A stretch of DNA of 64,000 nt. It comes from Lachnotalea glycerini (GTDB lineage: Bacteria > Bacillota > Clostridia > Lachnospirales > Lachnospiraceae). The translations under genes were made by a program, and so were the position numbers. How positions within the stretch are numbered: position 1 is the first letter of the stretch; each line of letters opens with the position of its first letter. The notes beneath the pieces are model-generated. The model did no database searches. It was not told the origin of the DNA and saw only the letters and a program-made list of their open reading frames with translations. Location: assembly GCF_003201285.1 (NCBI RefSeq), contig NZ_QICS01000004.1, positions 1 to 64,000 on the forward strand, read 5' to 3'. Positions 45,711 through 53,991 of the stretch are shown here, in pieces.

Positions 45711-46598
45711 ATGAAAATAAAGAATAAACTAGTAAAATGTAGTATTATGCTAAGCTTGCTTCTCCTTTGCTCGACTGGATTCGCACATGCGGCAAACAGT
45801 ACAGGAAATAATGTACAGCAAAAGGTATTAAGCATTACAAATGGAACAGATGAAATCTATGGAACAGGAGTACCACTGGTTCATAATATGAGGTCGTCAG
45901 GTTCTTTCACGGGGTCAATGTCCTTTGAAGCGCAGACATTTAATAGTGGAGGAGTTGATCATACACATCAATATATTTTGGCATCTGCACTAGTAATTTT
46001 AAATAATGACATGGGGGATTCTATTTTAAATAATGCTGCTTATACTGAACTTCTAATGACCAATACAGACTGGCCTGATGTGTTTGGAAATGAGACAGAT
46101 TATTATACATTTGCCGGACATTTCTATGATCCTGATACAGAGAAAAACTGGTTAGCTCAGTCTTCACCAACCTGTAAGACCCGGGCAAATACATATTTTG
46201 ATAAAGCCGTGACGGCTTATCAAAATGGTTATACTGAGATTGCCATGCAATATTTAGGCAGGGGGACGCATTATGTATCGGATGTTAATGAGCCGCATCA
46301 TGCTTCAAACTTAACAGCCTTAAACAGTAATCATTCAGAATTTGAAAAGTATGTAGACACGAATCGAAGCTCCTATAAAATTGATGGCGATATTTTACCT
46401 TCCAATGTGTATCAGATTGCATCAAATACTTCAGTCAATAATTTAATGAAAAGCTGGGCAGTGAAATCAAAAGCGTTAGTACCTTTAGCTACGGATACCT
46501 CTTCCTATGCTCAGGCAGGAGAAGCTTGTGTGACCAATGCAATCACTTCTGTATCACAGTATATTTATAAATTTGGAAAAACAGTAGGAATTTATTAA
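45711..46598 (+). CDS. Secreted zinc-dependent phospholipase C-like protein
   Basis: A 295-aa precursor with a classical signal peptide (cut near residue 27, after AHA). The mature part fits the Bacillus cereus PC-PLC / C. perfringens alpha-toxin catalytic domain. Likely zinc ligands are H86 (VDHTHQY), D123 (WPDVF), H137 (FAGHFYD), H187 and D191 (GTHYVSD), H197 (EPHHASN), H208 and E212 (NSNHSEFEKY). The spacing of the last five resembles the toxin. The usual N-terminal Trp ligand after the signal is not evident, and there is no C-terminal membrane-binding domain. It may act on host or bacterial phospholipids, or have another phosphoester substrate. GGGGGTTA precedes the ATG. Confidence 0.82.
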   Translation: MKIKNKLVKCSIMLSLLLLCSTGFAHAANSTGNNVQQKVLSITNGTDEIYGTGVPLVHNMRSSGSFTGSMSFEAQTFNSGGVDHTHQYILASALVILNNDMGDSILNNAAYTELLMTNTDWPDVFGNETDYYTFAGHFYDPDTEKNWLAQSSPTCKTRANTYFDKAVTAYQNGYTEIAMQYLGRGTHYVSDVNEPHHASNLTALNSNHSEFEKYVDTNRSSYKIDGDILPSNVYQIASNTSVNNLMKSWAVKSKALVPLATDTSSYAQAGEACVTNAITSVSQYIYKFGKTVGIY

Positions 46599-46679
46599 AT
46601 TTAAATTATTCATATTAAAAAAAGCTCTTGTATAAAAGATCAAGAGCAAGAGTATATAGGTGATACAAACGGAAGGGAG

Positions 46680-46707
46680 AGAGCGATTAGTATAATTGCT
46701 CTTTTTC
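46680..46707 (+). terminator. Terminator between phospholipase and ABC genes
   Basis: AGAGC (46680-46684) with inner ATT pairs with AAT and GCTCT (46698-46702), followed by T5. A second hairpin, GCTCTTG (46624-46630) with CAAGAGC (46641-46647), lies just upstream. Confidence 0.7.
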
Positions 46708-46807
46708 TCTTAATATTATGAAATTACACATTATTAAAAAAAATAAAGTAAATTCTATAAATAATTTCTGGAAATTTAGCGATATAGAATACAGGAGGAA
46801 ATACAGG

Positions 46808-48487
46808 GTGATAAAAAGATATGTTAATTTTTATAAGAATTATATGATGGATTTCGTGAGAGCACATGCAACAGGTTTGTTAATCGTTTTCATATATTCT
46901 ATTATCAGTATTGTATATCCTTACTTTAGTAAATTGATTATTGATGATGCAGTTACCAGTAAGAATTTGCAAAAACTGTGGATTTACATCAGTACGATTG
47001 TTATTTTTATTGTATTATCGATACTACTTAAATACATAAAAGAAATATATTTTTGCAATTTAGAAAAGAAAATCTGCTTATACTTAAAGAATAATATAAT
47101 AACCAGTATTTTTAGATGTAATATAAGCTTTTTTAAGGACTATAAAAAAGATAATATCATAACTATACTTGAACGAGATGTACCAGAGATGCTGGTGCTG
47201 TTTGTAAGTGTCTTTCATGATATGTTTAGTAATATTGTGGTTTTGATTGGATTAATCATTATACTTTTTATTTTAAATTGGGAAATCGCATTATTTGCCT
47301 TGATTATTGCAGATATTTATTTGATCCTTCAAAATTGCTTTGATAACCCAATCAAAAGTGCTGCCGGTCTGATTAGTAGAAAGAGAATAGAATTTCAGGC
47401 ATTTAATAATGAAATGTTAGAGCATATTACAAATATCCAATTGCACAATCAAATTCACTATTTCAAAAATAAATATGATGAAAAAATAATAGAGTATCAT
47501 AAAGCTCAATTGGAAGGTACTAAGGTAAGTTCAAAGTATTATGTGTTAGATGGCGTAATTGATGGTGCAAATCTAACGTTATTACTTGGTTATGGAGGGT
47601 ATCTTGTTTTAAAAAAAGAATTAGAAATTGGTACGATTTTTGCCATGACTTTGTATATAGGAAAACTACTTGGAACATTGATAGGACTGATTAATAATTA
47701 TGAGGAAATAAAAAAGGCACAGGTTTCTTTTGACAGAATTTGTTATATTTTAGAAAATAATCAATATAGAATTCCATCGGGAGATATGAGATGGAACAAT
47801 GATTATACCATCCATTTTTTGAATGTAAAATTCAATTATAATCAAGAGTTCGTTGTTTCTAATTTTAATTTAGAGATAAAACAGGGAGAAAAGCTTGGAT
47901 TAATCGGAGATGATAAATATAAAAAATTTTCACTTATGAATCTGCTGCTTAAAATGCATGACTATGAAGAAGGAAATATTTATGTTGGTGATAATAATAT
48001 AAAAAATATAGATGATTCCTATTACGATAAAATGTTATTAATCAGTAAAGAGCCATTTATTTTCAGTGGCAGCATTTTAGAAAATCTGGTTATGGGAGCT
48101 GAAAATATAACAAATGCAAAGGTTTATGAAGCGTTGTCCTTGGTGCAGCTAAAAAATGACGTGGATGCTATGAAGCAAGGAGTCGATACAATAATTGGAG
48201 AGGGGGGAATCCATTTATCAGAAAAGCAGGCGCAAAAATTATGCTTGGCGCGAATTTTTTTGCTGAATGATTATCCCATTATTATATTGGATGAGCCTGG
48301 CTCAGCTATTGACATGGAGGAAGAAAATATCGTTTTAAAAAACATTTTCAGAAGAAAAAAAGACAGCACAATTATTGTGATTACGCGTAGGGAAGAGATA
48401 TTAAAATATTGTAACCGCATGGTAGAAATTAAAAAAGGAGAAATAAATGTCACGGATCATGGGGGGCTGGGGGCTGTAAGCGTATAA
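46808..48487 (+). CDS. ABC transporter half with degenerate ATPase domain
   Basis: A 559-aa fused membrane/ATPase protein of the peptide- or lipid-exporter class, with about six helices then a nucleotide-binding domain (about 340-555). Walker A reads GDDKYKKFS instead of GxxGxGKST, the Q-loop is ISKEPF, the signature is LSEKQ instead of LSGGQ, and the H-loop His is Arg (VITRREE). Walker B (IIILDEPGSAID) is intact. The protein is therefore unlikely to be an active ATPase alone. The GTG at 46808 follows AGGAGG; an in-frame ATG at 46718 would add 30 residues but has no site and abuts a terminator. It lies convergent to the circular bacteriocin cluster. Confidence 0.8.
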   Translation: MIKRYVNFYKNYMMDFVRAHATGLLIVFIYSIISIVYPYFSKLIIDDAVTSKNLQKLWIYISTIVIFIVLSILLKYIKEIYFCNLEKKICLYLKNNIITSIFRCNISFFKDYKKDNIITILERDVPEMLVLFVSVFHDMFSNIVVLIGLIIILFILNWEIALFALIIADIYLILQNCFDNPIKSAAGLISRKRIEFQAFNNEMLEHITNIQLHNQIHYFKNKYDEKIIEYHKAQLEGTKVSSKYYVLDGVIDGANLTLLLGYGGYLVLKKELEIGTIFAMTLYIGKLLGTLIGLINNYEEIKKAQVSFDRICYILENNQYRIPSGDMRWNNDYTIHFLNVKFNYNQEFVVSNFNLEIKQGEKLGLIGDDKYKKFSLMNLLLKMHDYEEGNIYVGDNNIKNIDDSYYDKMLLISKEPFIFSGSILENLVMGAENITNAKVYEALSLVQLKNDVDAMKQGVDTIIGEGGIHLSEKQAQKLCLARIFLLNDYPIIILDEPGSAIDMEEENIVLKNIFRRKKDSTIIVITRREEILKYCNRMVEIKKGEINVTDHGGLGAVSV

Positions 48488-48513
48488 TTATGGTATTTCT
48501 GACATAAAAAACT

Positions 48514-48553
48514 AAGAAACTCTTCTCTTGTTACAACTAAAGAAGAGTTTCTT
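48514..48553. terminator. Bidirectional terminator at end of bacteriocin operon
   Basis: A perfect 13-base inverted repeat, AAGAAACTCTTCT (48514-48526) with AGAAGAGTTTCTT (48541-48553), lies between convergent genes. Confidence 0.85.
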
Positions 48554-48589
48554 ATATGCTATAATCATTTTTTCCATATGTAATACATG

Positions 48590-48862
48590 TTAAAGAAATA
48601 AAATATTAGTAAACAATGATAATAAGAAAGAACACGAAAGTACAAATTTCATTCTATTAATACAAATATCGTCTATTCCACTTGAAATTTTAAAGAAAAT
48701 TCCCAATGAAATACAAAATATTATGACAGAAAAAAAGCCATTATATGAATGAGAAAATACATTCCCTAGACTTATTTTTAAACCCGGGATGATAATTGTT
48801 AATAACACAGATGCAATTCCGATTCCCAAAAAAATTCTGCTTAATATAATCTTTTTTTTCAT
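48590..48862 (-). CDS. Small hydrophobic protein, candidate circular-bacteriocin immunity
   Basis: A 90-aa basic protein with about three membrane helices (about residues 8-28, 38-56 and 68-88). It begins in an ATGA overlap with the ATPase gene and is the last gene of the cluster. In circular bacteriocin operons a small cationic hydrophobic protein at this position protects the producer. I do not recognise its sequence family, so the role is inferred from position, size and charge. Confidence 0.65.
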   Translation of the reverse strand: MKKKIILSRIFLGIGIASVLLTIIIPGLKISLGNVFSHSYNGFFSVIIFCISLGIFFKISSGIDDICINRMKFVLSCSFLLSLFTNILFL

Positions 48863-49506
48863 TTAAACACCAACCTTTTATCCATAATATATATTTTTTT
48901 AATAGTTTCGTTATTTTCTATTAGTTTCGTATGAGATGTAAATAGTAAGCTGCGATTTTCTTCAGAAATTTTATTATGTATTATTCTATAAACCACACTC
49001 AAAGATTCGACATCAATATTATTTAATAATTCATCAATTATTATGAGAGAAGTTTCTCTTTCTATTACGATTCCGAAATACAGCTTTGCTTTCATCCCCA
49101 ATGAATAGGCATGAATCTCCATATTTAAATCAGCTTCCATATTTAATTTTCTTAGATTATCATATATTTGTTCTTTCTTATCAGATAGATCAAATAAAGA
49201 AATAAGATATTCTACATTGTCATTTCCTGACAGATATTCAAATAGATATGGTTTACTAGGAATATAGTTAATCTCAAACTTTAATTCGCTAAGTTCTATT
49301 GGTTCATCATTAAGAAAAACCTTTAATTGCTCCAATGAATTGGATTGGGGCATCAATAATCCGGTTAAAATTCTAAAAAGAGTTGTCTTTCCACTACCGT
49401 TTTCTCCTTGAATCCAGATGATTTCGCCATCATCAATGATTAAGTCAGTGTTTTTAAAGACAATTTTCTCTTCAAATTCGTGGTTTAAGTTTAAAATTTT
49501 AATCAT
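48859..49506 (-). CDS. Circular-bacteriocin ABC ATPase
   Basis: A 215-aa single ABC ATPase. Walker A is GENGSGKTT (about residue 35-43), the signature is the reduced YSLGMKAKL seen in bacteriocin and ABC-2 type ATPases, and Walker B with catalytic glutamate is LIIIDELLNNID. It pairs with the membrane proteins encoded before it and probably serves export and/or self-protection. A GGAAAAG site is upstream. Confidence 0.88.
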   Translation of the reverse strand: MIKILNLNHEFEEKIVFKNTDLIIDDGEIIWIQGENGSGKTTLFRILTGLLMPQSNSLEQLKVFLNDEPIELSELKFEINYIPSKPYLFEYLSGNDNVEYLISLFDLSDKKEQIYDNLRKLNMEADLNMEIHAYSLGMKAKLYFGIVIERETSLIIIDELLNNIDVESLSVVYRIIHNKISEENRSLLFTSHTKLIENNETIKKIYIMDKRLVFK

Positions 49507-49530
49507 TTTTATTCTTTTCCTTTCATAAGA

Positions 49531-50052
49531 CTATTTGGGAAGCGCTTCAATGATACTGGCCAACAATAGTAGTCCCGTTATAATTGAAAACATTATGCCT
49601 ATTTCCTTAAAAAAACTACTTTTTATTGCAAATTTTTTCTTTTTGATTAATGCAATAAGTGCTTCCCTTATATTCATTGAAATTAGCTTTCCTAAATAAA
49701 TTGATAACATTAAGGAAGGAATTTCAACAAATCCATGTGCAAAGTAAATAAGGATTTGGAAAGAATCATTATGATATGATAAAAAATTAATTGCCATTCC
49801 CAAAACCACTCCATTGTAGATTAATGGAATCCAAGTTAAAAATCCAAATGTGATAACTCCAAATAATATTATAGTAATACAAGTGATTAAATTATGAATA
49901 AAATAGTCGTAGAATGGCTTTGACAAAATGGGAATTTCTCCAATATCTCCAATCACATTTCCTAACATCACTCCAACGATAATACCGAAAATAAAAATCA
50001 ATGTATGTATGATTACATATTTCTTGTATTTACAATTCTGTATTAAATTCAT
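49531..50052 (-). CDS. SpoIIM/DUF95-family membrane protein of the bacteriocin cluster
   Basis: A 173-aa protein with about four or five helices of the SpoIIM/DUF95 family (VIIHTLIFIFGIIVGVMLGN, then NGVVLGMAINF and HGFVEIPSLMLSIYLG). In circular bacteriocin clusters a DUF95 protein at this position is required for maturation or secretion, so this is not taken as a sporulation gene. Its start overlaps the end of the 541-aa gene by 23 bases. AAGGGGG precedes the ATG. Confidence 0.88.
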   Translation of the reverse strand: MNLIQNCKYKKYVIIHTLIFIFGIIVGVMLGNVIGDIGEIPILSKPFYDYFIHNLITCITIILFGVITFGFLTWIPLIYNGVVLGMAINFLSYHNDSFQILIYFAHGFVEIPSLMLSIYLGKLISMNIREALIALIKKKKFAIKSSFFKEIGIMFSIITGLLLLASIIEALPK

Positions 50053-51655
50053 CTTTATTTTGCCCCCTTTTCAATATGATAAATATTATCGCGATACTAA
50101 TATAGCTTAATATATAATATAGAAAGGTAGCCGATATTGTAAAATAGAAGTCTATTACATTTACAAATACAAAGCTAATAGTAAAAAATAAAGATATGAT
50201 TCTACTAGGAATTAATAAAAATTGTTGCAATATTTGCGCGTCAAAATTATCCTGTCTAATCATAAAAATATTTGACCAGCTAAATTTGGGAAAAATTGTA
50301 GTCCAACGTAATGTTAATACTAAACAAATAAGTAAAATACCAAATGTATTAATTATACTAGCCAACAATATAAATGGATTTATTCCCCATAATAATAATA
50401 AAAATTTAATAATTATCATAACGATTAGTATTGGTAAATTAAATATTGCAAGTAAAATATGTTTTGATTCAATTAAATCCTTGATAGTTTTTGTTTTTGA
50501 AAAGTTAAGCAGTTCTATATTTCTTAACTCACTGGAAATATGGAAGATAGGTATTTTTTGCACAAGCTGTGTTGAAAATTGATACGATGAAATCCAAAAA
50601 ATAAAATCCTGTGAGATTAAAATACTATTTACATCTTCACCTTGTATCATATAAAATACAAATCCAATTACTATAAATATTATTCCGAATGGAAGAACCA
50701 GAGAAAAAATATTCATTTCCAATTTAGGTAAAATATTAAAAATAATTTTTAAATCCCGTTTAACAAACATATTATTTGATAATTTATATATTTTTTGTAA
50801 ATACGTTCTAAGAAACAATATTTTAGTTTTATTAATAATAATAAATGCTTTTATTATCCATTTAAAAATCATCAAACAAACAAATAATAATAATAAAATT
50901 AAAATAAATCTAATTCCTTTTTCTTTTACTGCAATTACTATATTTGTAAGATAAGAAGATACAAATATTTTTAAACAATTAGTATTAAAAAATTCATTAA
51001 CCGATATTTTATTAATAGTACCTATGAATATATAAAAAATACAATATGATAAAAACCCACTTAATATTATATTTATTGTAAAAGAAGAAAAAGAATTCAA
51101 TTCCAATTTTCTTATTTTATTTTTTTTATTTATAACTTTTACAAAAATAAAAGAGGTAAATATAATCCAAAAAAATCCATATAAAAGACCAATCATTTTG
51201 AACTTAATAAAAAACAGCCAAATTGTTATAAATTCAAATGAGAAATTATGTATCCAAAAATTAGCTAATTCTGAGAGTATAATAATTCTTTTGGAATTTT
51301 GAATAGATAATTTTGACATTAATAAATAATCAAAAATTGGATGTTCATCTACACGTGATTGAGATGATCTAGCGATAGTTGCCGGTAAAATACTATTAAA
51401 TATTGATGTTATTATAAAAAGAATAATAAAAATTTTGCTATCTTTTATTTTATAACATATTAGTAATAACAAGAAAATAAAGGTATATTGATATATTATA
51501 ACAATAAATAATAGCATAATTCTTGGTACTTTTATATTTAGCCGCTTCTTTATTTCATTCATTAAAAAATTAAATTCGTGATTAAATTCATTTTTAACAA
51601 TCCATTTCAATAATGTTAAGTCAATAGTATTTGACTCTTTATCAAAATTGCTCAT
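50030..51655 (-). CDS. Large multi-span membrane protein of the bacteriocin cluster
   Basis: A 541-aa protein with ten or more predicted membrane helices, very rich in Ile, Leu and Phe. It starts in a soluble amphipathic segment (about 1-40). Its position directly after the precursor, its size, and the following DUF95 and ATPase genes match the large membrane component of uberolysin/circularin clusters, the leading candidate for cyclisation/export. No catalytic motif is visible. AAAGGAAAC precedes the ATG. Confidence 0.8.
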   Translation of the reverse strand: MSNFDKESNTIDLTLLKWIVKNEFNHEFNFLMNEIKKRLNIKVPRIMLLFIVIIYQYTFIFLLLLICYKIKDSKIFIILFIITSIFNSILPATIARSSQSRVDEHPIFDYLLMSKLSIQNSKRIIILSELANFWIHNFSFEFITIWLFFIKFKMIGLLYGFFWIIFTSFIFVKVINKKNKIRKLELNSFSSFTINIILSGFLSYCIFYIFIGTINKISVNEFFNTNCLKIFVSSYLTNIVIAVKEKGIRFILILLLLFVCLMIFKWIIKAFIIINKTKILFLRTYLQKIYKLSNNMFVKRDLKIIFNILPKLEMNIFSLVLPFGIIFIVIGFVFYMIQGEDVNSILISQDFIFWISSYQFSTQLVQKIPIFHISSELRNIELLNFSKTKTIKDLIESKHILLAIFNLPILIVMIIIKFLLLLWGINPFILLASIINTFGILLICLVLTLRWTTIFPKFSWSNIFMIRQDNFDAQILQQFLLIPSRIISLFFTISFVFVNVIDFYFTISATFLYYILSYISIAIIFIILKRGQNKDEFNTEL

Positions 51656-51859
51656 AGAGTTTCCTTTCGTTTTTTCTGTATATTTTTATCACTTATTATA
51701 TATCTTATAGTTAGTGCAATCTATTTGGGCATGGGAATTACAAATTAAAAGGCACATTTGAAAAGTTTAATTTAGTCAGTAATAATTCCGTACACAGTAT
51801 TATTTTTATTTGTGACTACATTTTATATTTTGATTAGACATCAAGTAAACCGTTTCATA

Positions 51860-52096
51860 TTACCAAACAACAGCCTGAGCCTTTAAACTACGAGAAATGT
51901 AACTTTTAACTGTCAGAATAATGAAATCTATAGAGGCTGATGCTGCTCCAAGAGCACCAGCACTCATAACAGTTCCTAAAATAGAAAGAACAACAAATGC
52001 TGCTCCACCCCAATCAATTGCATCTACCACTTTTTGTGCAATTCCAGAAGCAATTCCTAAATAACCTGCAAGATCCATTAAATATGTACCAATCAT
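51860..52096 (-). CDS. Circular bacteriocin precursor, uberolysin-like
   Basis: A 78-aa precursor. A short 8-residue leader (MIGTYLMD) is followed by a 70-residue core beginning LAGYLGIASGIAQKVVDAID and ending SLKAQAVVW. The core length and sequence closely follow uberolysin of Streptococcus uberis as I remember it, including FIILTVKSYISR near the end. Maturation would remove the leader and join L9 to W78, giving a helical bundle that permeabilises membranes of related bacteria. AAGGGGAGG precedes the ATG at ideal spacing. The dedicated cluster follows in the same direction. Confidence 0.95.
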   Translation of the reverse strand: MIGTYLMDLAGYLGIASGIAQKVVDAIDWGGAAFVVLSILGTVMSAGALGAASASIDFIILTVKSYISRSLKAQAVVW

Positions 52097-52190
52097 ATAT
52101 GCCTCCCCTTCTGTACGAAATTATTATCTGACTATAAGCAAGTAAAAAACGATTAATAAAAATATTTAATCTCGATTCTACTTATTTATT

Positions 52191-52220
52191 ACTATACATC
52201 CAGTCTAATGTTGTAGTCAA
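52191..52220 (-). promoter_or_regulatory. Probable promoter of the circular bacteriocin gene
   Basis: Minus strand: TTGACT (complement of 52215-52220), an 18-base spacer, TATAGT (complement of 52191-52196), about 95 bases before the precursor ATG. Confidence 0.55.
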
Positions 52221-52372
52221 GTAAAATTTATTCTTATATCAGTCAGAATTATAGATACAATTGTCGGGTATATGAGTACAGAATAAGAACTAAATGCTTC
52301 ATTATTCTTTTGCAGAATTTACCTCTTTACTTTTTCAGTATTTGTTGTATAGTGGTATTGAGGCGATCGAAC

Positions 52373-53653
52373 ATGTGTTCTAAAAAGGTTTCCAGAATAA
52401 TTTTTCATGTAGATGTTAATTCCGCATTTTTGTCTTGGGAGGCAGCTTATCGGGTTAAATGCTTAGGAGAAAAATTAGATTTAAGAGAAATACCATCTGC
52501 AATATGTGGTGATATTAAGAAGAGACATGGTATTATCTTAGCAAAATCCACACCCGCGAAAAAGTACAATATAAAAACGGCTGAAACAATTAGCGAAGCG
52601 GTAAAAAAGTGTCCCAATTTAGTCTTAATACAGCCGCATTATGATTTGTATGAGGCATCATCAAAGGCACTTATGGAAATACTAAGGACATATTCACCAG
52701 AGGTAGAGCAATACAGTATTGATGAAGCATATATGGACATGACAGGAATGAATGCATTGTGGGGAACACCTGTCATAGCAGCTAATTTAATTAAGAATAA
52801 AATTTACAAAGAGCTTGGATTTACAGTCAATGTTGGAATATCAAGCAATAAACTGTTGGCAAAAATGGCTTCTGATTTTAAGAAGCCCAATCAGGTACAC
52901 ACATTATTTCCGGATGAAATTGAAACAAAGATGTGGCCGTTGCAAACGGGAGACCTTTTCTTTTGTGGCAGAGCAACTGAGAATAAGTTGAAAAAATTGG
53001 GCATTCTTACAATTGGAGAATTGGCAAATACAGATATTCAATTACTTAAAAAGCATTTAAAGAAGCATGGTGAAATCTTGTGGTGCTTTGCAAATGGTAT
53101 TGATGTTTCCATTGTAGAGAGTATTGCACCGGCCAATAAAGGCTATGGAAACAGTATGACCGTTCCCTTTGACGTATGTGATGCTTCAACGGCTAAGATG
53201 GTATTGTTATCTTTATGTGAAACTGTCTGTATGAGGCTTAGAAAGGATAATGTAAAGGTTTCTGTAATTGCTGTATCAATAAAAGATTTCGAACTAAGCA
53301 GTTCAAGGCATCAAAAGACTTTATTTACTGCTACGAATATAACCAACGAAGTATTTCAGGCTGTGAGTCAGGTATTTGACGAATTATGGGATGGGTATAC
53401 TCCAATCAGACAGTTAGGGATTCATACAGGCAGAGTAGTAGACTCTAATACAGAGCGGCAGTTGAATTTATTCGATATGCAAGACTACGAAAGATATGAG
53501 AAATTAGATGCCGCAATTGATAAAATAAGGGGACGTTATGGAGAAGAGGCGGTCTTTCGTGCATCCTATGTAAATGCAAGAATACGTCCGTTGAATGGGG
53601 GAATCAGTAAAGAAAAATTAAAGGCAAAAGGAGAAGAAATTTTATATGAATAA
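52373..53653 (+). CDS. Y-family DNA polymerase (DinB/UvrX-like)
   Basis: A 426-aa translesion polymerase. The catalytic aspartates are in FHVDVNSAFLSWEA and SIDEAYMDMTG. The fingers/thumb NVGISSNKLLAKMASDFKKP and a C-terminal little-finger domain follow. QLNLFDM in the tail is a likely beta-clamp-binding motif. The start at 52373 matches the beginning of the family domain. Its last codons overlap the next small gene. It could be Pol IV or a UvrX/YqjW-type enzyme; the linked small gene favours the latter. Confidence 0.9.
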   Translation: MCSKKVSRIIFHVDVNSAFLSWEAAYRVKCLGEKLDLREIPSAICGDIKKRHGIILAKSTPAKKYNIKTAETISEAVKKCPNLVLIQPHYDLYEASSKALMEILRTYSPEVEQYSIDEAYMDMTGMNALWGTPVIAANLIKNKIYKELGFTVNVGISSNKLLAKMASDFKKPNQVHTLFPDEIETKMWPLQTGDLFFCGRATENKLKKLGILTIGELANTDIQLLKKHLKKHGEILWCFANGIDVSIVESIAPANKGYGNSMTVPFDVCDASTAKMVLLSLCETVCMRLRKDNVKVSVIAVSIKDFELSSSRHQKTLFTATNITNEVFQAVSQVFDELWDGYTPIRQLGIHTGRVVDSNTERQLNLFDMQDYERYEKLDAAIDKIRGRYGEEAVFRASYVNARIRPLNGGISKEKLKAKGEEILYE

Positions 53654-53921
53654 TCAGAGTCAGATAAAGCACTTCATTTCCATTGATGCAAATGCAACCT
53701 TTAACCCATTGGGAGAGATTAAGCCGATGTACATCCGATTAGAGGACGAGCAGCATCAGCTTCACACTTACAAGATACAAAGCATTAGTAATGTCAAAGA
53801 GGAAAAGTATTCAGGTATCAGTTCTATATTATTTGTCTGTCATATTGCAATAGAAGAATGCCTAAGAGAGATTAAGCTGCGTTATTATGTTCCTTCTCAC
53901 AAATGGATGATAGAGCAGTAG
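53646..53921 (+). CDS. Small protein coupled to the Y-family polymerase
   Basis: A 91-aa protein starting 8 bases inside the end of the polymerase gene. It has no clear motif (ISIDANATFNPLGEIKPMYI, then a two-helix end with IAIEECLREIKLRYYVPSHKW). In Bacillus, small YolD-type proteins are encoded with UvrX-like polymerases and assist them; the same position suggests a similar partner, but I see no convincing sequence match. Confidence 0.6.
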   Translation: MNNQSQIKHFISIDANATFNPLGEIKPMYIRLEDEQHQLHTYKIQSISNVKEEKYSGISSILFVCHIAIEECLREIKLRYYVPSHKWMIEQ

Positions 53922-53991
53922 GAGCTTACTGTAATAAATAAAAAATTGTTTGCATATTTTAAAAGATAGAGAGTATGAAAGGGCGTTATAA

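Noticed and set aside
49531-50052. Reading the SpoIIM-family gene as a sporulation gene
   Set aside because: Its position between the large membrane protein and ATPase after a circular bacteriocin precursor makes the DUF95 bacteriocin role far more likely.
50196-50582. A 128-codon frame on the plus strand
   Set aside because: It is antisense to the 541-aa membrane protein gene, whose operon position and ribosome binding site are clear.
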